NCBI GenBank assembly: GCA_016936255.1 | Contig: JAFGYE010000040.1 | Span: 1-53,622 of the forward strand | Source of the DNA: Marinifilaceae bacterium | GTDB lineage: Bacteria; Bacteroidota; Bacteroidia; Bacteroidales; Marinifilaceae | Direction: 5' to 3' | Length of the DNA stretch: 53,622 nt | Part shown: piece after piece, positions 23,251 to 32,737 of the stretch | How positions within the stretch are numbered: position 1 is the first letter of the stretch | How the letters are laid out: each line of letters opens with the position of its first letter | Position numbers and translations under genes: made by a program | Notes under the pieces: model-generated | Database searches by the model: none | What the model saw: the letters and a program-made list of their open reading frames with translations, nothing else | Told to the model about the DNA's origin: nothing

Positions 23251-25386
23251 ATGGAAAATATGATAGAAACAAAGAGTCGTCAAGATTTATTGGTGACTAA
23301 AACACCGATATTGAACCAAGGGAATCCAGAAGAAAAAAGAAAAGAGATTCTCAACTATTTTAGAAAGACATGGGAATTGGATGAACTCCTATACGATTGC
23401 TTAAACGGACAAGAGGCATTTTTACACCGGGCTGATCCATTGCGCCATCCTCTGGCTTTTTATTTTGGACATACAGCCACCTTTTTCGTAAATAAATTGA
23501 TATTGGCAGGAATCATCACCGATAGATTAAATCCAAAATTTGAATCGATGTTTGCTGTGGGAGTGGACGAAATGTCGTGGGATGATTTGAATGACAAACA
23601 TTACGAATGGCCAACGATGCAGGAAACTCTGGCATATCGTAATGAAGCAAAGAAGATGATTGAGAAGCTGATTTTAGAGCTTCCGCTGAAAATTCCTATC
23701 AATTGGGAAAGTCAGTTTTGGGTAATAATGATGGGAATAGAGCATCAGCGAATTCATATCGAAACATCATCGGTACTGATTCGTCAGTTGCCCATCCATT
23801 TGATAAAACCCAATTTGCTGTTTAAGATTTGTAAGGAATGGGGAAATGCTCCGGTCAATGAATTGTTAAAAGTGAAATCGGGAAAGGTAAGAATAGGAAA
23901 AGGCAAGGACAATGCTTTGTATGGCTGGGACAATGAGTTTGGAGAATTCCAGTCTAAAATTAAATCGTTTCATGCATCTAAGTTTTTGGTTTCGAATGAG
24001 GAGTTTAAGGGTTTTGTTGACGATGATGGATACAAAACAGAAAAATGGTGGACGGAAGAAGGCTGGGGCTGGGTGACTTATAAAAAATGTGAGTATCCTT
24101 TGTGGTGGCTGAAAGAAGGAAGCGAATGGAAGCTTCGTACCATGCTCGAGATGATTGAAATGCCTTGGAATTGGCCTGTTGAGGTAAATTATCTGGAAGC
24201 AAAGGCTTTCTGTAACTGGAAATCTGCGAAGACAGGTAAAACTTTGCGCCTGCCAACCGAGGCAGAGTATTATCGCTTACGAGATTCGTTAAAAATTGCA
24301 GATCAACCTGAATGGGAAACGGCTCCCGGGAATATTAATTTGGAGCATTACGCTTCATCCTGTCCTGTGGATAAATTTGAAACCGATGGTTTTTATGATG
24401 TAATTGGGAATGTTTGGCAATGGACAGAGATGCCTATTTCAGGTTTGGATGGTTTTGAGATTCATCCGTTTTACGATGATTTTTCAACACCAACTTTTGA
24501 TGCCAAGCACAACCTGATTAAAGGTGGTTCCTGGATATCGACAGGAAATCTGGCCATTCGCGATTCCCGTTATGCTTTTCGGCGTCATTTTTTTCAACAT
24601 GCTGGTTTTCGATACATTGAATCAGATCAGGAGGTGGTAATTGAAACAGATTACTATGAAACGGATGGTTTAGTATCGCAATATTGTGAATTCCAGTATG
24701 GAAAGGAATATTTTGGTGTGAAAGATTATTCTAAAACTTGTCTTGCTTTTATCGAAGATCACTTAAAAAACCTGAAAAAAGGAAATGCATTGGATATAGG
24801 ATGTGCAACGGGCAGAACGACTTTCGAGTTGGCGAAATATTTTGATAAGGTAACAGGTTTGGATTTTTCAGCTCGTTTCATTCGCATTGGAACTCAGTTG
24901 AAAGAAACTGGAAAACTAAAGTATATCCGACAGGAAGAAGGGAAGCTAACAAGTTATCAGGAAATTAAGTTAGATGATTGCGGTTTGGATTCTGTTCGTG
25001 ATAAAGTTGAATTTTTTCAGTCAGATGCCTGCAATTTAAAACCCATTTATACCGGATACGATTTGGTGTTTGCAGGCAATTTAATCGACAGACTGTACGA
25101 TCCGATTCAATTTTTGCAAGAGATTCATTTGCGAATTAATGATGGTGGAATTTTGGTTATCACTTCTCCCTATACTTGGCTGGAAGAATTTACCGAGGCT
25201 GATAAATGGGTAGGAGGATACCGAAAAGATGGCGAACCTTTTACATCATTTGATGGTTTAAAGGACATTTTGAGGGAACATTTCGATTTGTTGGATGAGC
25301 CCAAGGATGTTCCTTTTGTAATTCGCGAAACGTCACGGAAATTTCAACATACCATATCGCAGATGACGGTTTGGAGAAAGAAATAA
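23251..25386 (+). CDS. ovoA: Ovothiol synthase OvoA (sulfoxide synthase plus methyltransferase)
   Basis: 711 residues, cytoplasmic. OvoA joins cysteine and histidine with oxygen (5-histidylcysteine sulfoxide synthase); its C-terminal domain N-methylates the later 4-mercaptohistidine. Domains in order: DinB-like (about 30-200) with the iron ligands HxxxHxE in EHQRIHIETSSVL, an FGE-sulfatase-type domain (about 205-455) with RLPTEAEYYRLR, NVWQWTEMP and KGGSWISTGN, and a SAM methyltransferase (about 470-711) with ALDIGCATGRTTFELAKYF and VTGLDFSARFI. Full length is that of bifunctional OvoA. The second-step lyase OvoB is not in this window. Ovothiol is a redox buffer, fitting the nearby oxyR. It starts with ATG 23251; ATG 23260 is an alternative. 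Confidence 0.93.
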   Translation: MENMIETKSRQDLLVTKTPILNQGNPEEKRKEILNYFRKTWELDELLYDCLNGQEAFLHRADPLRHPLAFYFGHTATFFVNKLILAGIITDRLNPKFESMFAVGVDEMSWDDLNDKHYEWPTMQETLAYRNEAKKMIEKLILELPLKIPINWESQFWVIMMGIEHQRIHIETSSVLIRQLPIHLIKPNLLFKICKEWGNAPVNELLKVKSGKVRIGKGKDNALYGWDNEFGEFQSKIKSFHASKFLVSNEEFKGFVDDDGYKTEKWWTEEGWGWVTYKKCEYPLWWLKEGSEWKLRTMLEMIEMPWNWPVEVNYLEAKAFCNWKSAKTGKTLRLPTEAEYYRLRDSLKIADQPEWETAPGNINLEHYASSCPVDKFETDGFYDVIGNVWQWTEMPISGLDGFEIHPFYDDFSTPTFDAKHNLIKGGSWISTGNLAIRDSRYAFRRHFFQHAGFRYIESDQEVVIETDYYETDGLVSQYCEFQYGKEYFGVKDYSKTCLAFIEDHLKNLKKGNALDIGCATGRTTFELAKYFDKVTGLDFSARFIRIGTQLKETGKLKYIRQEEGKLTSYQEIKLDDCGLDSVRDKVEFFQSDACNLKPIYTGYDLVFAGNLIDRLYDPIQFLQEIHLRINDGGILVITSPYTWLEEFTEADKWVGGYRKDGEPFTSFDGLKDILREHFDLLDEPKDVPFVIRETSRKFQHTISQMTVWRKK

Positions 25387-25398
25387 TTCATGAAAACA

Positions 25399-25433
25399 AA
25401 AGAACCGCATTACACAATTGCGGTTCTTTTTTG
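25399..25433. terminator. Terminator of ovoA (also serves the converging gene)
   Basis: A perfect 11-bp stem AAAGAACCGCA/TGCGGTTCTTT, 9-base loop, followed by a T run on plus and a short one on minus. It sits between the ovoA stop and the 3' end of the minus-strand gene. Confidence 0.9.
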
Positions 25434-25443
25434 TTAGTTTCGG

Positions 25444-26493
25444 TTAAAATTGGAATGAAACACCAGCATTAAAACCAATCCATACAAATAATTTGTTTTT
25501 ACTGCTTGTATGATCGTAGATCGTGTGGGGAATGTCTATTGTTCCATATTGTTCACCAACTTTCTTATTGGTTATGTAAGCATTAAGGGTAGGGCCGGCA
25601 AAGAGGGAACATTGAGGAGTAAAGTGAAAATGAAAATTGGTTTGCAATGTGTTTAAAAGATTTAATTCACTCCAGTCGTTATCGTATACCAATTGGTTTG
25701 ATGTTGCTTCAATGGATAACTTGTATCTTTGACCAATGGGGAGTAAACTTCCAAATCCGGTGCCGTATTTAAAAAGATCTTTGCCCTTGTATCGATCAAA
25801 TCCAACTGTAAATAGGGTATAGAAATGCTCAACACCCATTTTGTAGTTTAAATTAGCGTGAATAACATCATTGGTAGAAATTTCAAGCGCATAATAACCT
25901 CCTTTTACAATAGAGAAAAGGCCTATTGGTGTGCCGCTTTCAAGGCTGTCGACAAGATTAAAAACACCTATTTGATTTCCTTTTAGGATTTTTGCATAGT
26001 TGAAAGCTCCTATTTGCACACCATTTAATTTGTTTTTGGTGATGTTTGCCGTGGACAACTGAAACCCCTTGGCATTTTCTTTTGTGATATTGGCAACACC
26101 GGATATCATTACTCCATTTGAATTCCTGGAATTAATATTGCCTACACCAGAAAGCTGAAATCCTTTTGCATCATCAATTATCAAGTTAGCGACTCCGGCA
26201 ATTATACAGCCATCTGCTTTGTTTCTGGTAACATTAGTAACTCCGGCAAGTTGAAATCCAGTTGTTTTTCCTTTGTTGTAATTCGCTAAGCCGCCAACTT
26301 CCATTTTATTTACACCACTATTAATCCCTATCAGTAAGTTAAAGGAATAATCGTTGATGTAGTTGATTGAATTTGTTCCATTGGTTCCGATAGGAGAAAC
26401 AAAACCGATTTGATATTTTGTGTGGTTTTGGGCAATAGCCGGGCTTACTAAGCTCAGTATCATGCATGCTAGTACAATTCTTACTTTTGTCAT
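25444..26493 (-). CDS. LA_2272-type surface repeat protein
   Basis: 349 residues. A Sec signal peptide (VRIVLACMILSLVSPAIAQ) precedes a set of about nine short repeats of the form GFQLAGVTNV...GCIIAGVANL...GVMISGVANI, period about 17 residues. They are the LA_2272-like surface repeats, probably a beta-helix. The last 150 residues (IGLFSIVKGGYYALEISTND, then aromatic-rich strands ending WIGFNAGVSFQF) look like an outer-membrane beta-barrel with a final aromatic residue. A paralogue lies upstream at 26658-28508. The gene has its own copy of the ECF promoter motif (26530-26555), so it is probably controlled by the sigma factor at 29612-30187. Confidence 0.75.
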   Translation of the reverse strand: MTKVRIVLACMILSLVSPAIAQNHTKYQIGFVSPIGTNGTNSINYINDYSFNLLIGINSGVNKMEVGGLANYNKGKTTGFQLAGVTNVTRNKADGCIIAGVANLIIDDAKGFQLSGVGNINSRNSNGVMISGVANITKENAKGFQLSTANITKNKLNGVQIGAFNYAKILKGNQIGVFNLVDSLESGTPIGLFSIVKGGYYALEISTNDVIHANLNYKMGVEHFYTLFTVGFDRYKGKDLFKYGTGFGSLLPIGQRYKLSIEATSNQLVYDNDWSELNLLNTLQTNFHFHFTPQCSLFAGPTLNAYITNKKVGEQYGTIDIPHTIYDHTSSKNKLFVWIGFNAGVSFQF

Positions 26494-26529
26494 TTCTATA
26501 AATTTGATTTTATGATCTTATAGAAGGAG

Positions 26530-26555
26530 GACAATTGTAGTGGGAGATACCCCTA
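26530..26555 (-). promoter_or_regulatory. ECF-type promoter, site A
   Basis: Minus strand: TAGGGGTA, 10 bases, CAATTGTC, ending 36 bases before the start codon at 26493. The same bipartite motif with the same spacer occurs at sites B (32738-32763) and C (29589-29614). Confidence 0.72.
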
Positions 26556-26657
26556 TTTACAATTTCAAAAAATTGATGCTGGGAAAGAAAATAAGAAGAA
26601 TGCAGAAGTGCATCCATATCTTTTCATGTTCTTTGTGTTGAATCAGATTATAAATGT

Positions 26658-28508
26658 TTAGAATCTAAGGCCGAATTGCCAGCCAAGCCAATATTGATTT
26701 TTAAGTGTTGCAACAGCTTGATCCAGATAATAATTTCCAAAATACATGGTGTTTTTACTGGAGAAATTAATTTTTGAAATCTGATTTTGTTCTTTATCCG
26801 GACTACAGAAATTGTAAGATGGACCCGTACTAAGGGTGATGTTTTTATTCAGTTTAATTGTAAGACCCAGCTGAGCCCGGTACAGATCACCGGCAAAAAC
26901 ATCGTAGTCTGAATCAGTGTTAAAAAGGGAAGAACCAGACACATCCAGATTGACTGAAAATTTACGGTTGGTATTGCTTGTGCAGCCAATACCATACGCT
27001 GCGTTAAGATATTTACCCGCTCCAATTCTTAGAAAGCTGTAAAGATTTTTGCCACCCGTTTTGTAGGCTGCATTAAAGTAGAACGACTCATCGGTTGAAA
27101 GTTCCCATTTGTGGTAGCCGTTTTTAATGATATTCACCAATCCAATCGGAAAACCATTTTCAATAGTGTCGGCAAAATTGATGAGACCAATTTGTATGCC
27201 CCTCAACTTGTCTGTTTGATTGTAAATCCCAGATATTTGCACCCCATTGGTTGTCCCTCTCACCATATTAATTGCCCCCGAAATTTGAAGACCATCTACC
27301 GAGTTTGCCTGATTGTAGACACCACCAACCTGCAGATTAATTCGCTCACCACCATGCAGATTAATTCCTCCACTGATTTGTCCGTTCCAACCTCTGTAGG
27401 GGACGCTGTCCAATGATTTTGCCGCAGCAGAATTTATGGCTCCACTCATTTGAAGGCCTTTTATATCGCCTTTTACTCTGTTAATTACTCCAGCTAGTTG
27501 AACTCCATCCATGTTTCCCAGATTTGTATTGACAACACCGGAAGCTTGAACACCATGCACATCTTCACCCACTACGTTCGCAACGCCGGAAATTTGGACA
27601 CCATTCATTTCCTGCCGGATGATATTGGCTACGCTTCCAATTTCGAACCCCTCAATATTTGCCGAATATCCGGCGATAATATTCATAGATAATTTGTTTG
27701 TAACCAGTCCATTTGTTAATTGATTGGTTCCCCAAGAGGGAATAAATGATACCTGAACAAATCGTACTTCTTTCACATTGAGGTTGTTGGAGATATAGAG
27801 CGCTTTGTTCGTCACCATCAGGTTGACAAAACCAATATCCTGCAACTCTTTATTGGTGTAGGCCCAATTAATTGCTTTGGTTCTGGAATGTAAGTTTTGG
27901 GCAAAAGCTGGTTCTGTTTTAAAGATGCTTTGTGCCTGCCATGGTTTAAGAACAATATTTAGCTGTTGTTTTTTACCAGCCTGAACATAGACAATGGTGT
28001 CTTTGTATCCTTTGCAGCTAAAGTTAATAGCAGAATTTTGATTGCCTTCTAAATGCAGCAGGTATTTTCCGTTAGGATTGGTAATGAATGAAGCTTGCCG
28101 ATTCACCTCATAAACAATTGCATTTTCGAGTGGATTTCCGTTTGAATTTGTAATCACACCAGATAAAACCCACATTGTACTGCTCAAACCAGACTTATTT
28201 TTCGATTGTAAGATAACATGCGAACCGATCACTTTATAGGTCAATCTTCCTTTAAAAAGTTCATCCAATATTTCTTCGAGAGATTGATGCTTGCCCTTAA
28301 TCGAAATCATTTTACTTGGGTCGAGTAACATTGCATCGAAAGAGAAGTTAAAGCCTCCTAGTTTCTCTAGAATAAACATTGTTGTTTCCGTACTTTGATT
28401 TGTAACTTCCAGGTTGATCTTCTTTTCCAGAAAGTTTTGAGCCTGTATCTTCATGGTGCAGAGAATACAGGCTATTGTTATTGATAGAATCAGGGCAATT
28501 TTATTCAT
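26658..28508 (-). CDS. STN domain plus LA_2272 repeats, surface protein
   Basis: 616 residues. A signal peptide is followed by an STN (secretin/TonB short N-terminal) domain at about 29-105 (KINLEVTNQSTETTMFILEKL, KHQSLEEILDELFKGRLTYKV). Then come a carboxypeptidase-D-like domain at about 113-195 (LSGVITNSNGNPLENAIVYEV), about ten LA_2272 repeats (GVQISGVANVVGEDVHGVQ) and an aromatic-rich barrel-like end. In classical FecA systems STN belongs to the TonB receptor and talks to FecR; here it sits on this repeat protein and the receptor lacks it. The gene overlaps fecR by 8 bases, consistent with a direct partner. Interaction is inference. Confidence 0.8.
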   Translation of the reverse strand: MNKIALILSITIACILCTMKIQAQNFLEKKINLEVTNQSTETTMFILEKLGGFNFSFDAMLLDPSKMISIKGKHQSLEEILDELFKGRLTYKVIGSHVILQSKNKSGLSSTMWVLSGVITNSNGNPLENAIVYEVNRQASFITNPNGKYLLHLEGNQNSAINFSCKGYKDTIVYVQAGKKQQLNIVLKPWQAQSIFKTEPAFAQNLHSRTKAINWAYTNKELQDIGFVNLMVTNKALYISNNLNVKEVRFVQVSFIPSWGTNQLTNGLVTNKLSMNIIAGYSANIEGFEIGSVANIIRQEMNGVQISGVANVVGEDVHGVQASGVVNTNLGNMDGVQLAGVINRVKGDIKGLQMSGAINSAAAKSLDSVPYRGWNGQISGGINLHGGERINLQVGGVYNQANSVDGLQISGAINMVRGTTNGVQISGIYNQTDKLRGIQIGLINFADTIENGFPIGLVNIIKNGYHKWELSTDESFYFNAAYKTGGKNLYSFLRIGAGKYLNAAYGIGCTSNTNRKFSVNLDVSGSSLFNTDSDYDVFAGDLYRAQLGLTIKLNKNITLSTGPSYNFCSPDKEQNQISKINFSSKNTMYFGNYYLDQAVATLKNQYWLGWQFGLRF

Positions 28509-29532
28509 TCTTTTCCGGGTATGATATTATAAACGTGTTTTCTTTTCTGCTGTAAGTTAAGTTAAATGTCTTTGAGATAACTTTAATCACATTTTCAGCA
28601 TTTTCATCAATGAATGAAGAAGAGTAGTACAGATTGTTTATTTCAGGATTGTCTGATTTTATAGTGATTTGATAACAGGATTCAAGTACTTTGAATACTT
28701 CTTTTAAGGGTTTATTTCTGAAAGACAATCTCTTATCAACCCAGAAAAAAGCCGAAGAATTGCTTGTCAATCTTATAATAGTATCTTGTTGGCTCGAAAT
28801 TAAGCCTCCTTCGTTATTGGTTAAAATCATGTGCAAGGTATCGGTTTGAGTTTTATTCGGGCGGAAGAGTTCTACTTTACCGGAATTCACATCCACAAGA
28901 ATATCTCCGTTTTCTTTCATCTTCACCTGAAAGCTTGTCCCCAATACCTTAACGCCGCCAATACCTGCATTAACAATAAATGGTCTGAGAGTGTCTCTTT
29001 TCACAGTAAAGAAAGCTTCACCTTGCAAATTTACAATGCGTTGCTTGGTTTTTGAGGTGTGGTAGCTAATGTGAGCGAACTTATTCAAATAAATTTTTGA
29101 TCCATCAGGTAAACTATCCTGAATGGTAGATTGGCTGGTGTTGGTCAGTAAGAATTCTTCTGTTTGAGTATAATCATCGGAATACCAATTGAAAATACCA
29201 AAAAGAATAAGAATGAATGCCGCTGCAGAGCTGATTAAAGCAATTCTAAATCGGGAAAACCGTTGAATAGACGGGGAGAGGGTTTTTTCATGCTGATCCA
29301 ACCGGGAAGATAGCTTTGCCCACGCTGATTTTTTATTAACCGAAATTGGATGAGGATTTAATTTGCCGCTTTCCAGCCAAATTTGTTCCAATTGATCTAA
29401 ATGTCTGCGGTTTTCGTCCTTTTCTTCCAGCCAACGAATAACCATGTTTTGCTCTTCCTTGTTGGTTTCACCCAAAAGGAATTTGGCAAGGAATGTATCA
29501 TTAATATGTAGGTTATCGTTTTTCATGCACAA
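28501..29532 (-). CDS. FecR-type anti-sigma factor
   Basis: 343 residues. The N-terminal cytoplasmic part (1-80) has the Bacteroidota FecR pattern FLAKFLLGETNKEEQNMVIRWLEE, which binds the sigma factor. One membrane helix (about 90-110, ISSAAAFILILFGIFNWY) follows. The periplasmic FecR domain contains LPDGSKIYLNKFAHISY, RIVNLQGEAFFTVKRD and RPFIVNAGIGGVKVLGTSFQV. The last 70 residues form the usual DUF4974 domain (SFRNKPLKEVFKVLESCYQITI). It would hold the ECF sigma factor at 29612-30187 until a periplasmic signal arrives. It has its own ECF promoter copy (site C) and overlaps the STN-protein gene. Confidence 0.9.
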   Translation of the reverse strand: MCMKNDNLHINDTFLAKFLLGETNKEEQNMVIRWLEEKDENRRHLDQLEQIWLESGKLNPHPISVNKKSAWAKLSSRLDQHEKTLSPSIQRFSRFRIALISSAAAFILILFGIFNWYSDDYTQTEEFLLTNTSQSTIQDSLPDGSKIYLNKFAHISYHTSKTKQRIVNLQGEAFFTVKRDTLRPFIVNAGIGGVKVLGTSFQVKMKENGDILVDVNSGKVELFRPNKTQTDTLHMILTNNEGGLISSQQDTIIRLTSNSSAFFWVDKRLSFRNKPLKEVFKVLESCYQITIKSDNPEINNLYYSSSFIDENAENVIKVISKTFNLTYSRKENTFIISYPEKNE

Positions 29533-29588
29533 TTAATTTCTCTTAATCGGGTATTGCTTTTATTTGGTGTATTGTTCTTTATAAGTAT

Positions 29589-29614
29589 GACAATTGTAAT
29601 TGTGTTTAACCCTA
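29589..29614 (-). promoter_or_regulatory. ECF-type promoter, site C (fecR)
   Basis: Minus strand: TAGGGTTA, 10 bases, CAATTGTC. It overlaps the last codon of the sigma gene and ends 56 bases before the fecR start, so the anti-sigma gene can be transcribed separately from the sigma gene. Confidence 0.68.
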
Positions 29615-30187
29615 TTCACCGTTAAAAAAATGATGGAAGAATAGAAGCAGCAACGGGAGATAGTCTGCCAATTCCTTTCGCAAAAATTGCAGGGCTTTTC
29701 CCATTTGATTTTCTACTGTTTTAACAGATATCCCCAATTTATCAGCTATTTCTTTGTATTTGAGTTGCTCATATCTGCTTAGAATAAATATTTTCCTTCG
29801 TTGTTCTGGCAACAGATCAATACTGCTTCTGATTTTAAGTTCCAATTCGGAAACATTCATCGGATCATTTTCCAGGCGTTCGGAATATTCGATTTCTTGT
29901 CGGTTATGTTCTTTGTATTTTTCGCGGATATTGATGTGTTTAATCAGATTTAGACTGGAGTTTCGAACGGCACGGTATAAATAGGATTCCATTGAACTTT
30001 CAATGCGAATATCGTGTCGGTGAATCCATAGTTTAAAAAAAACTTCCTGAACAACTTCTTCGGATCCTTCTTCTTCTTTCAGAAAATTATAGGCATAAGA
30101 ACACAAACGACTGTAATGGGCGTTAAACAAAGTTTCGAAATCTATTCTGTTAATACATTCCGATCGTATTGTTTCTTCTGTAGTCAA
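29612..30187 (-). CDS. ECF RNA polymerase sigma factor, FecI-like
   Basis: About 191 residues from a TTG at 30187. Sigma region 2 reads LFNAHYSRLCSYAYNFLKEEEGSEEVVQEVFFKLW and region 4 reads DLLPEQRRKIFILSRYEQLKYKEIADKLGISVKTVENQMGKALQFL (given as the segment at about 125-175); both are standard for ECF factors. An upstream TTG (30211) is open but overlaps the promoter -7 element, so a later start is more likely. No ATG is present near the N-terminus. It pairs with the FecR protein encoded next; together they should read the TAGGGkTA-N10-CAATTGTC sites. Confidence 0.88.
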   Translation of the reverse strand: MTTEETIRSECINRIDFETLFNAHYSRLCSYAYNFLKEEEGSEEVVQEVFFKLWIHRHDIRIESSMESYLYRAVRNSSLNLIKHINIREKYKEHNRQEIEYSERLENDPMNVSELELKIRSSIDLLPEQRRKIFILSRYEQLKYKEIADKLGISVKTVENQMGKALQFLRKELADYLPLLLLFFHHFFNGE

Positions 30188-30208
30188 TGTTAAGCTAGTT
30201 AAGAGCAA

Positions 30209-30216
30209 CAAAGGTA
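30209..30216 (-). promoter_or_regulatory. Promoter -7 element of the ECF sigma gene
   Basis: TACCTTTG on the minus strand is an exact TAnnTTTG match, with a TTTA about 18 bases upstream. It lacks the ECF motif, so sigma itself seems to be made by the housekeeping polymerase. Confidence 0.5.
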
Positions 30217-30269
30217 AATGTTTTTTTTATGATGTAAATTAATTAAAGCTCTGATATATAAATAGAATG

Positions 30270-30304
30270 CCACGCAAGGAACGTTTTTTGCGATTCTTGC
30301 GTGG
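30270..30304 (-). terminator. Terminator-like hairpin after the TonB receptor gene
   Basis: A perfect 9-bp stem CCACGCAAG/CTTGCGTGG with a 17-base loop between the receptor stop and the sigma gene. The following bases on the minus strand are only moderately T-rich, so termination may be partial. Confidence 0.6.
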
Positions 30305-30336
30305 TGTTTATTTGTTTTAGTCTGTTTTATTTAGCC

Positions 30337-32697
30337 TTAGAAGTAAAGTATATACTGCAAACTAGGCAATAAAGACAGTTGTTCACCATCTTCTATTTTA
30401 TGAGTTGCTTCATTATATCTTTCCAATATTTTGGTCTTATTATTACTTGCATTTTTAATATCAAATTTGAATTCATGCTGGGTTTTTTTGCGGTTTAGTT
30501 TGTAGGAGAACGAAACATCCAGAATAAAAAGATCATCTCCTTGTTTGCTGAATTCACTATTGGCGAGATATACCGTTTCTCCAGCCTTCTGGCTTTTCAT
30601 CAAATCTACAGGTGTATAATATTGTCCTCCTCTGAATGTTATTTTTCCATTTAAACCAATTCTGTTCTGATCATTTTGTCCAACTTTATACTCTTTTCCA
30701 ATAAGCAGATTGGTCGCATAATTTCCATTGTATCTTGAATTGCGTTCAATACCATCTAAGGCTGTAAATTTTGATTCGTATAAAGATCCGGTAAGCAAAT
30801 AGTAAAAATTGTTATGGAAGAATCGTTCCAGACTTAACTCCAAACCGTAGTTTTTACCAGTACCTTCGTTTACAAAATCAAAATTGGCCAAACCCTCTTT
30901 TATATCCTGAAGTACTATTTTACTGTTTGGGTCGTTTTCAACAGCTACGTCATATAAATCCTGATAATAGGCCTCTGCTTTTAAATGCAGGTTGTAGTTC
31001 AGCTGATTGTTATAGCCAAGTACATAGTGTATGGCTTTGCTCATTTTTAAATTTTTGTTTGGCGTGTAGGTATTGTTTTCATTATCATGCAATTGAACGA
31101 AATAGGTGGACAGACTCTCTGTTTTGCTATGCATACCAAAGCCAAAGGAAAATGATTGGTTGGATAAAAACTGATACTTCAATCCAACTCTTGGTTCAAT
31201 GGTGTAATCATTATTCAATTTAAAATAACTTGCATGCACTCCGCTTACTACAGTGAAGTCTGATGTAATTCTGTATTTCCAGTTCACAAAGGATTGGAAT
31301 AAATGAGACTTACCTTCGGAATTTACATCTGTTGTAAATGCTCCGGTATTTTTAAAGTCGTTAACACTCTTGATGTCAAAACCCAAACGGGTGTATTCAA
31401 TTCCGGCCTTTACACTGTTTTTAGCATTTAGTTTTGTGTTGAATGTGCTGACATATTTAAAGTAATTGTGTTGATATTTTTCATTTAAGGCAACAAACAT
31501 AGTATTGTCATCACCTAAGATTCTTGATTCATTTTGAGTATTGGTTGCTGAGTAGGCTAAAGTGTTTTTCAGGTACGATTTTTTACCAATGGGCAAAAGG
31601 TTTGATATTCCAATTACAGTAAGATCTGAATTGACATTGTATTCCCCAAGAGTAATCGTTTCCTCATCATTCTCTTCCTTAGCCAGGATGTTGCTTTTTC
31701 CCAAAAGACCAAATAGAGTGAATTTACCAGCTTTTTGGGTAGGGAGTACAATTTTAAACGATCCATCCTGATATTTGGGAACACCATCGAAATCTACCAA
31801 TCCGATATTATCCAACAGTTCAAGTGAAGAATAGCGATAGTTGGCTAAATAAGAGCCGGAGTAATTCTTTTTTAGAGGACCTTCAACAGTAAAATCGATA
31901 CCATAAGTGCTAAATCCAAAGGCCTGTTCGTGTTTGGCGTTATTACCCGAACGTAAATTAATATCGAATATTCCGGAATAGGCATTTCCGTATTCTGCAG
32001 TGAAGGCACCCGTGAAGAAATCGGAATTGCTCAGCATGCTGCTGTTTAGAGCATTAATTGCACCTCCGGTTGATCCTTCGTCGGCAAAATGATTTGGATT
32101 TGGTATTTCTATTCCTTCCATTCGCCATTGAATTCCCTTGGGAGAGTTGCCTCGTACAATAATTTCATTTGAGCCCTCACCGTCGCCCGAAACACCGGCA
32201 TAACCTGATACCATACGGGCAGGGTCGTTCAAAGATCCCGAATACCTGCTGGTTTCTTCAACGGTGAAAGCCTGACCACTTACAGTAGCCATTTTATTCA
32301 AAGTTTCGTGTTTGGCTGTTTTCGGATGAACTGTTACCTCTTCGATATGTGTAAGCGATTCGATTAATTCAATTTTCAGAACAACTTCTTTAGCTGAACC
32401 TATTTCAATATTTGCGATGTTTTTTGCTTCGTAGCCTAAACAGCTAATGTGTATGGAAATTCGGCCAATAGAGACCTGCTTTAAAATGAAATTGCCATCC
32501 ATGTCACTCGCCGTTCCCTTAAATGGATCGGAATTTAGAATCACAATATTAGCTCCAATAAGTCCTTGTTTGGTTTCATGATCGATGATGGTTCCCCGAA
32601 TGGTTTGGGAGTACAGTTTACTATTTGATTGTGCTTTGGATTCCTGATTCCATGCAAGAATCAACAGTAACATTAACAGGTAATTTCTTACTTTCAT
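30337..32697 (-). CDS. TonB-dependent outer-membrane receptor without STN domain
   Basis: 786 residues. A signal peptide is followed by a carboxypeptidase-D-like domain at about 30-115 (IRGTIIDHETKQGLIGANIVI). The plug domain, at about 120-235, contains RGNSPKGIQWRMEGIEIPNPNHFADEG and FFTGAFTAEYGNAYSGIFDI. A 22-strand-type beta-barrel ends in aromatic YILYF. No STN domain is present. It would import an unknown ligand using TonB energy. The gene is the first of the sigma/FecR locus and carries ECF promoter site B. It ends with a hairpin. The substrate cannot be told from sequence. Confidence 0.88.
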   Translation of the reverse strand: MKVRNYLLMLLLILAWNQESKAQSNSKLYSQTIRGTIIDHETKQGLIGANIVILNSDPFKGTASDMDGNFILKQVSIGRISIHISCLGYEAKNIANIEIGSAKEVVLKIELIESLTHIEEVTVHPKTAKHETLNKMATVSGQAFTVEETSRYSGSLNDPARMVSGYAGVSGDGEGSNEIIVRGNSPKGIQWRMEGIEIPNPNHFADEGSTGGAINALNSSMLSNSDFFTGAFTAEYGNAYSGIFDINLRSGNNAKHEQAFGFSTYGIDFTVEGPLKKNYSGSYLANYRYSSLELLDNIGLVDFDGVPKYQDGSFKIVLPTQKAGKFTLFGLLGKSNILAKEENDEETITLGEYNVNSDLTVIGISNLLPIGKKSYLKNTLAYSATNTQNESRILGDDNTMFVALNEKYQHNYFKYVSTFNTKLNAKNSVKAGIEYTRLGFDIKSVNDFKNTGAFTTDVNSEGKSHLFQSFVNWKYRITSDFTVVSGVHASYFKLNNDYTIEPRVGLKYQFLSNQSFSFGFGMHSKTESLSTYFVQLHDNENNTYTPNKNLKMSKAIHYVLGYNNQLNYNLHLKAEAYYQDLYDVAVENDPNSKIVLQDIKEGLANFDFVNEGTGKNYGLELSLERFFHNNFYYLLTGSLYESKFTALDGIERNSRYNGNYATNLLIGKEYKVGQNDQNRIGLNGKITFRGGQYYTPVDLMKSQKAGETVYLANSEFSKQGDDLFILDVSFSYKLNRKKTQHEFKFDIKNASNNKTKILERYNEATHKIEDGEQLSLLPSLQYILYF

Positions 32698-32737
32698 GAT
32701 TTTTATTTCGCATTATTATTCTTAAAATCATCAGGAA

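Noticed and set aside
27111-27692. Plus-strand ORFs inside the STN/LA_2272 gene
   Set aside because: They are antisense shadows of the repeat codons.
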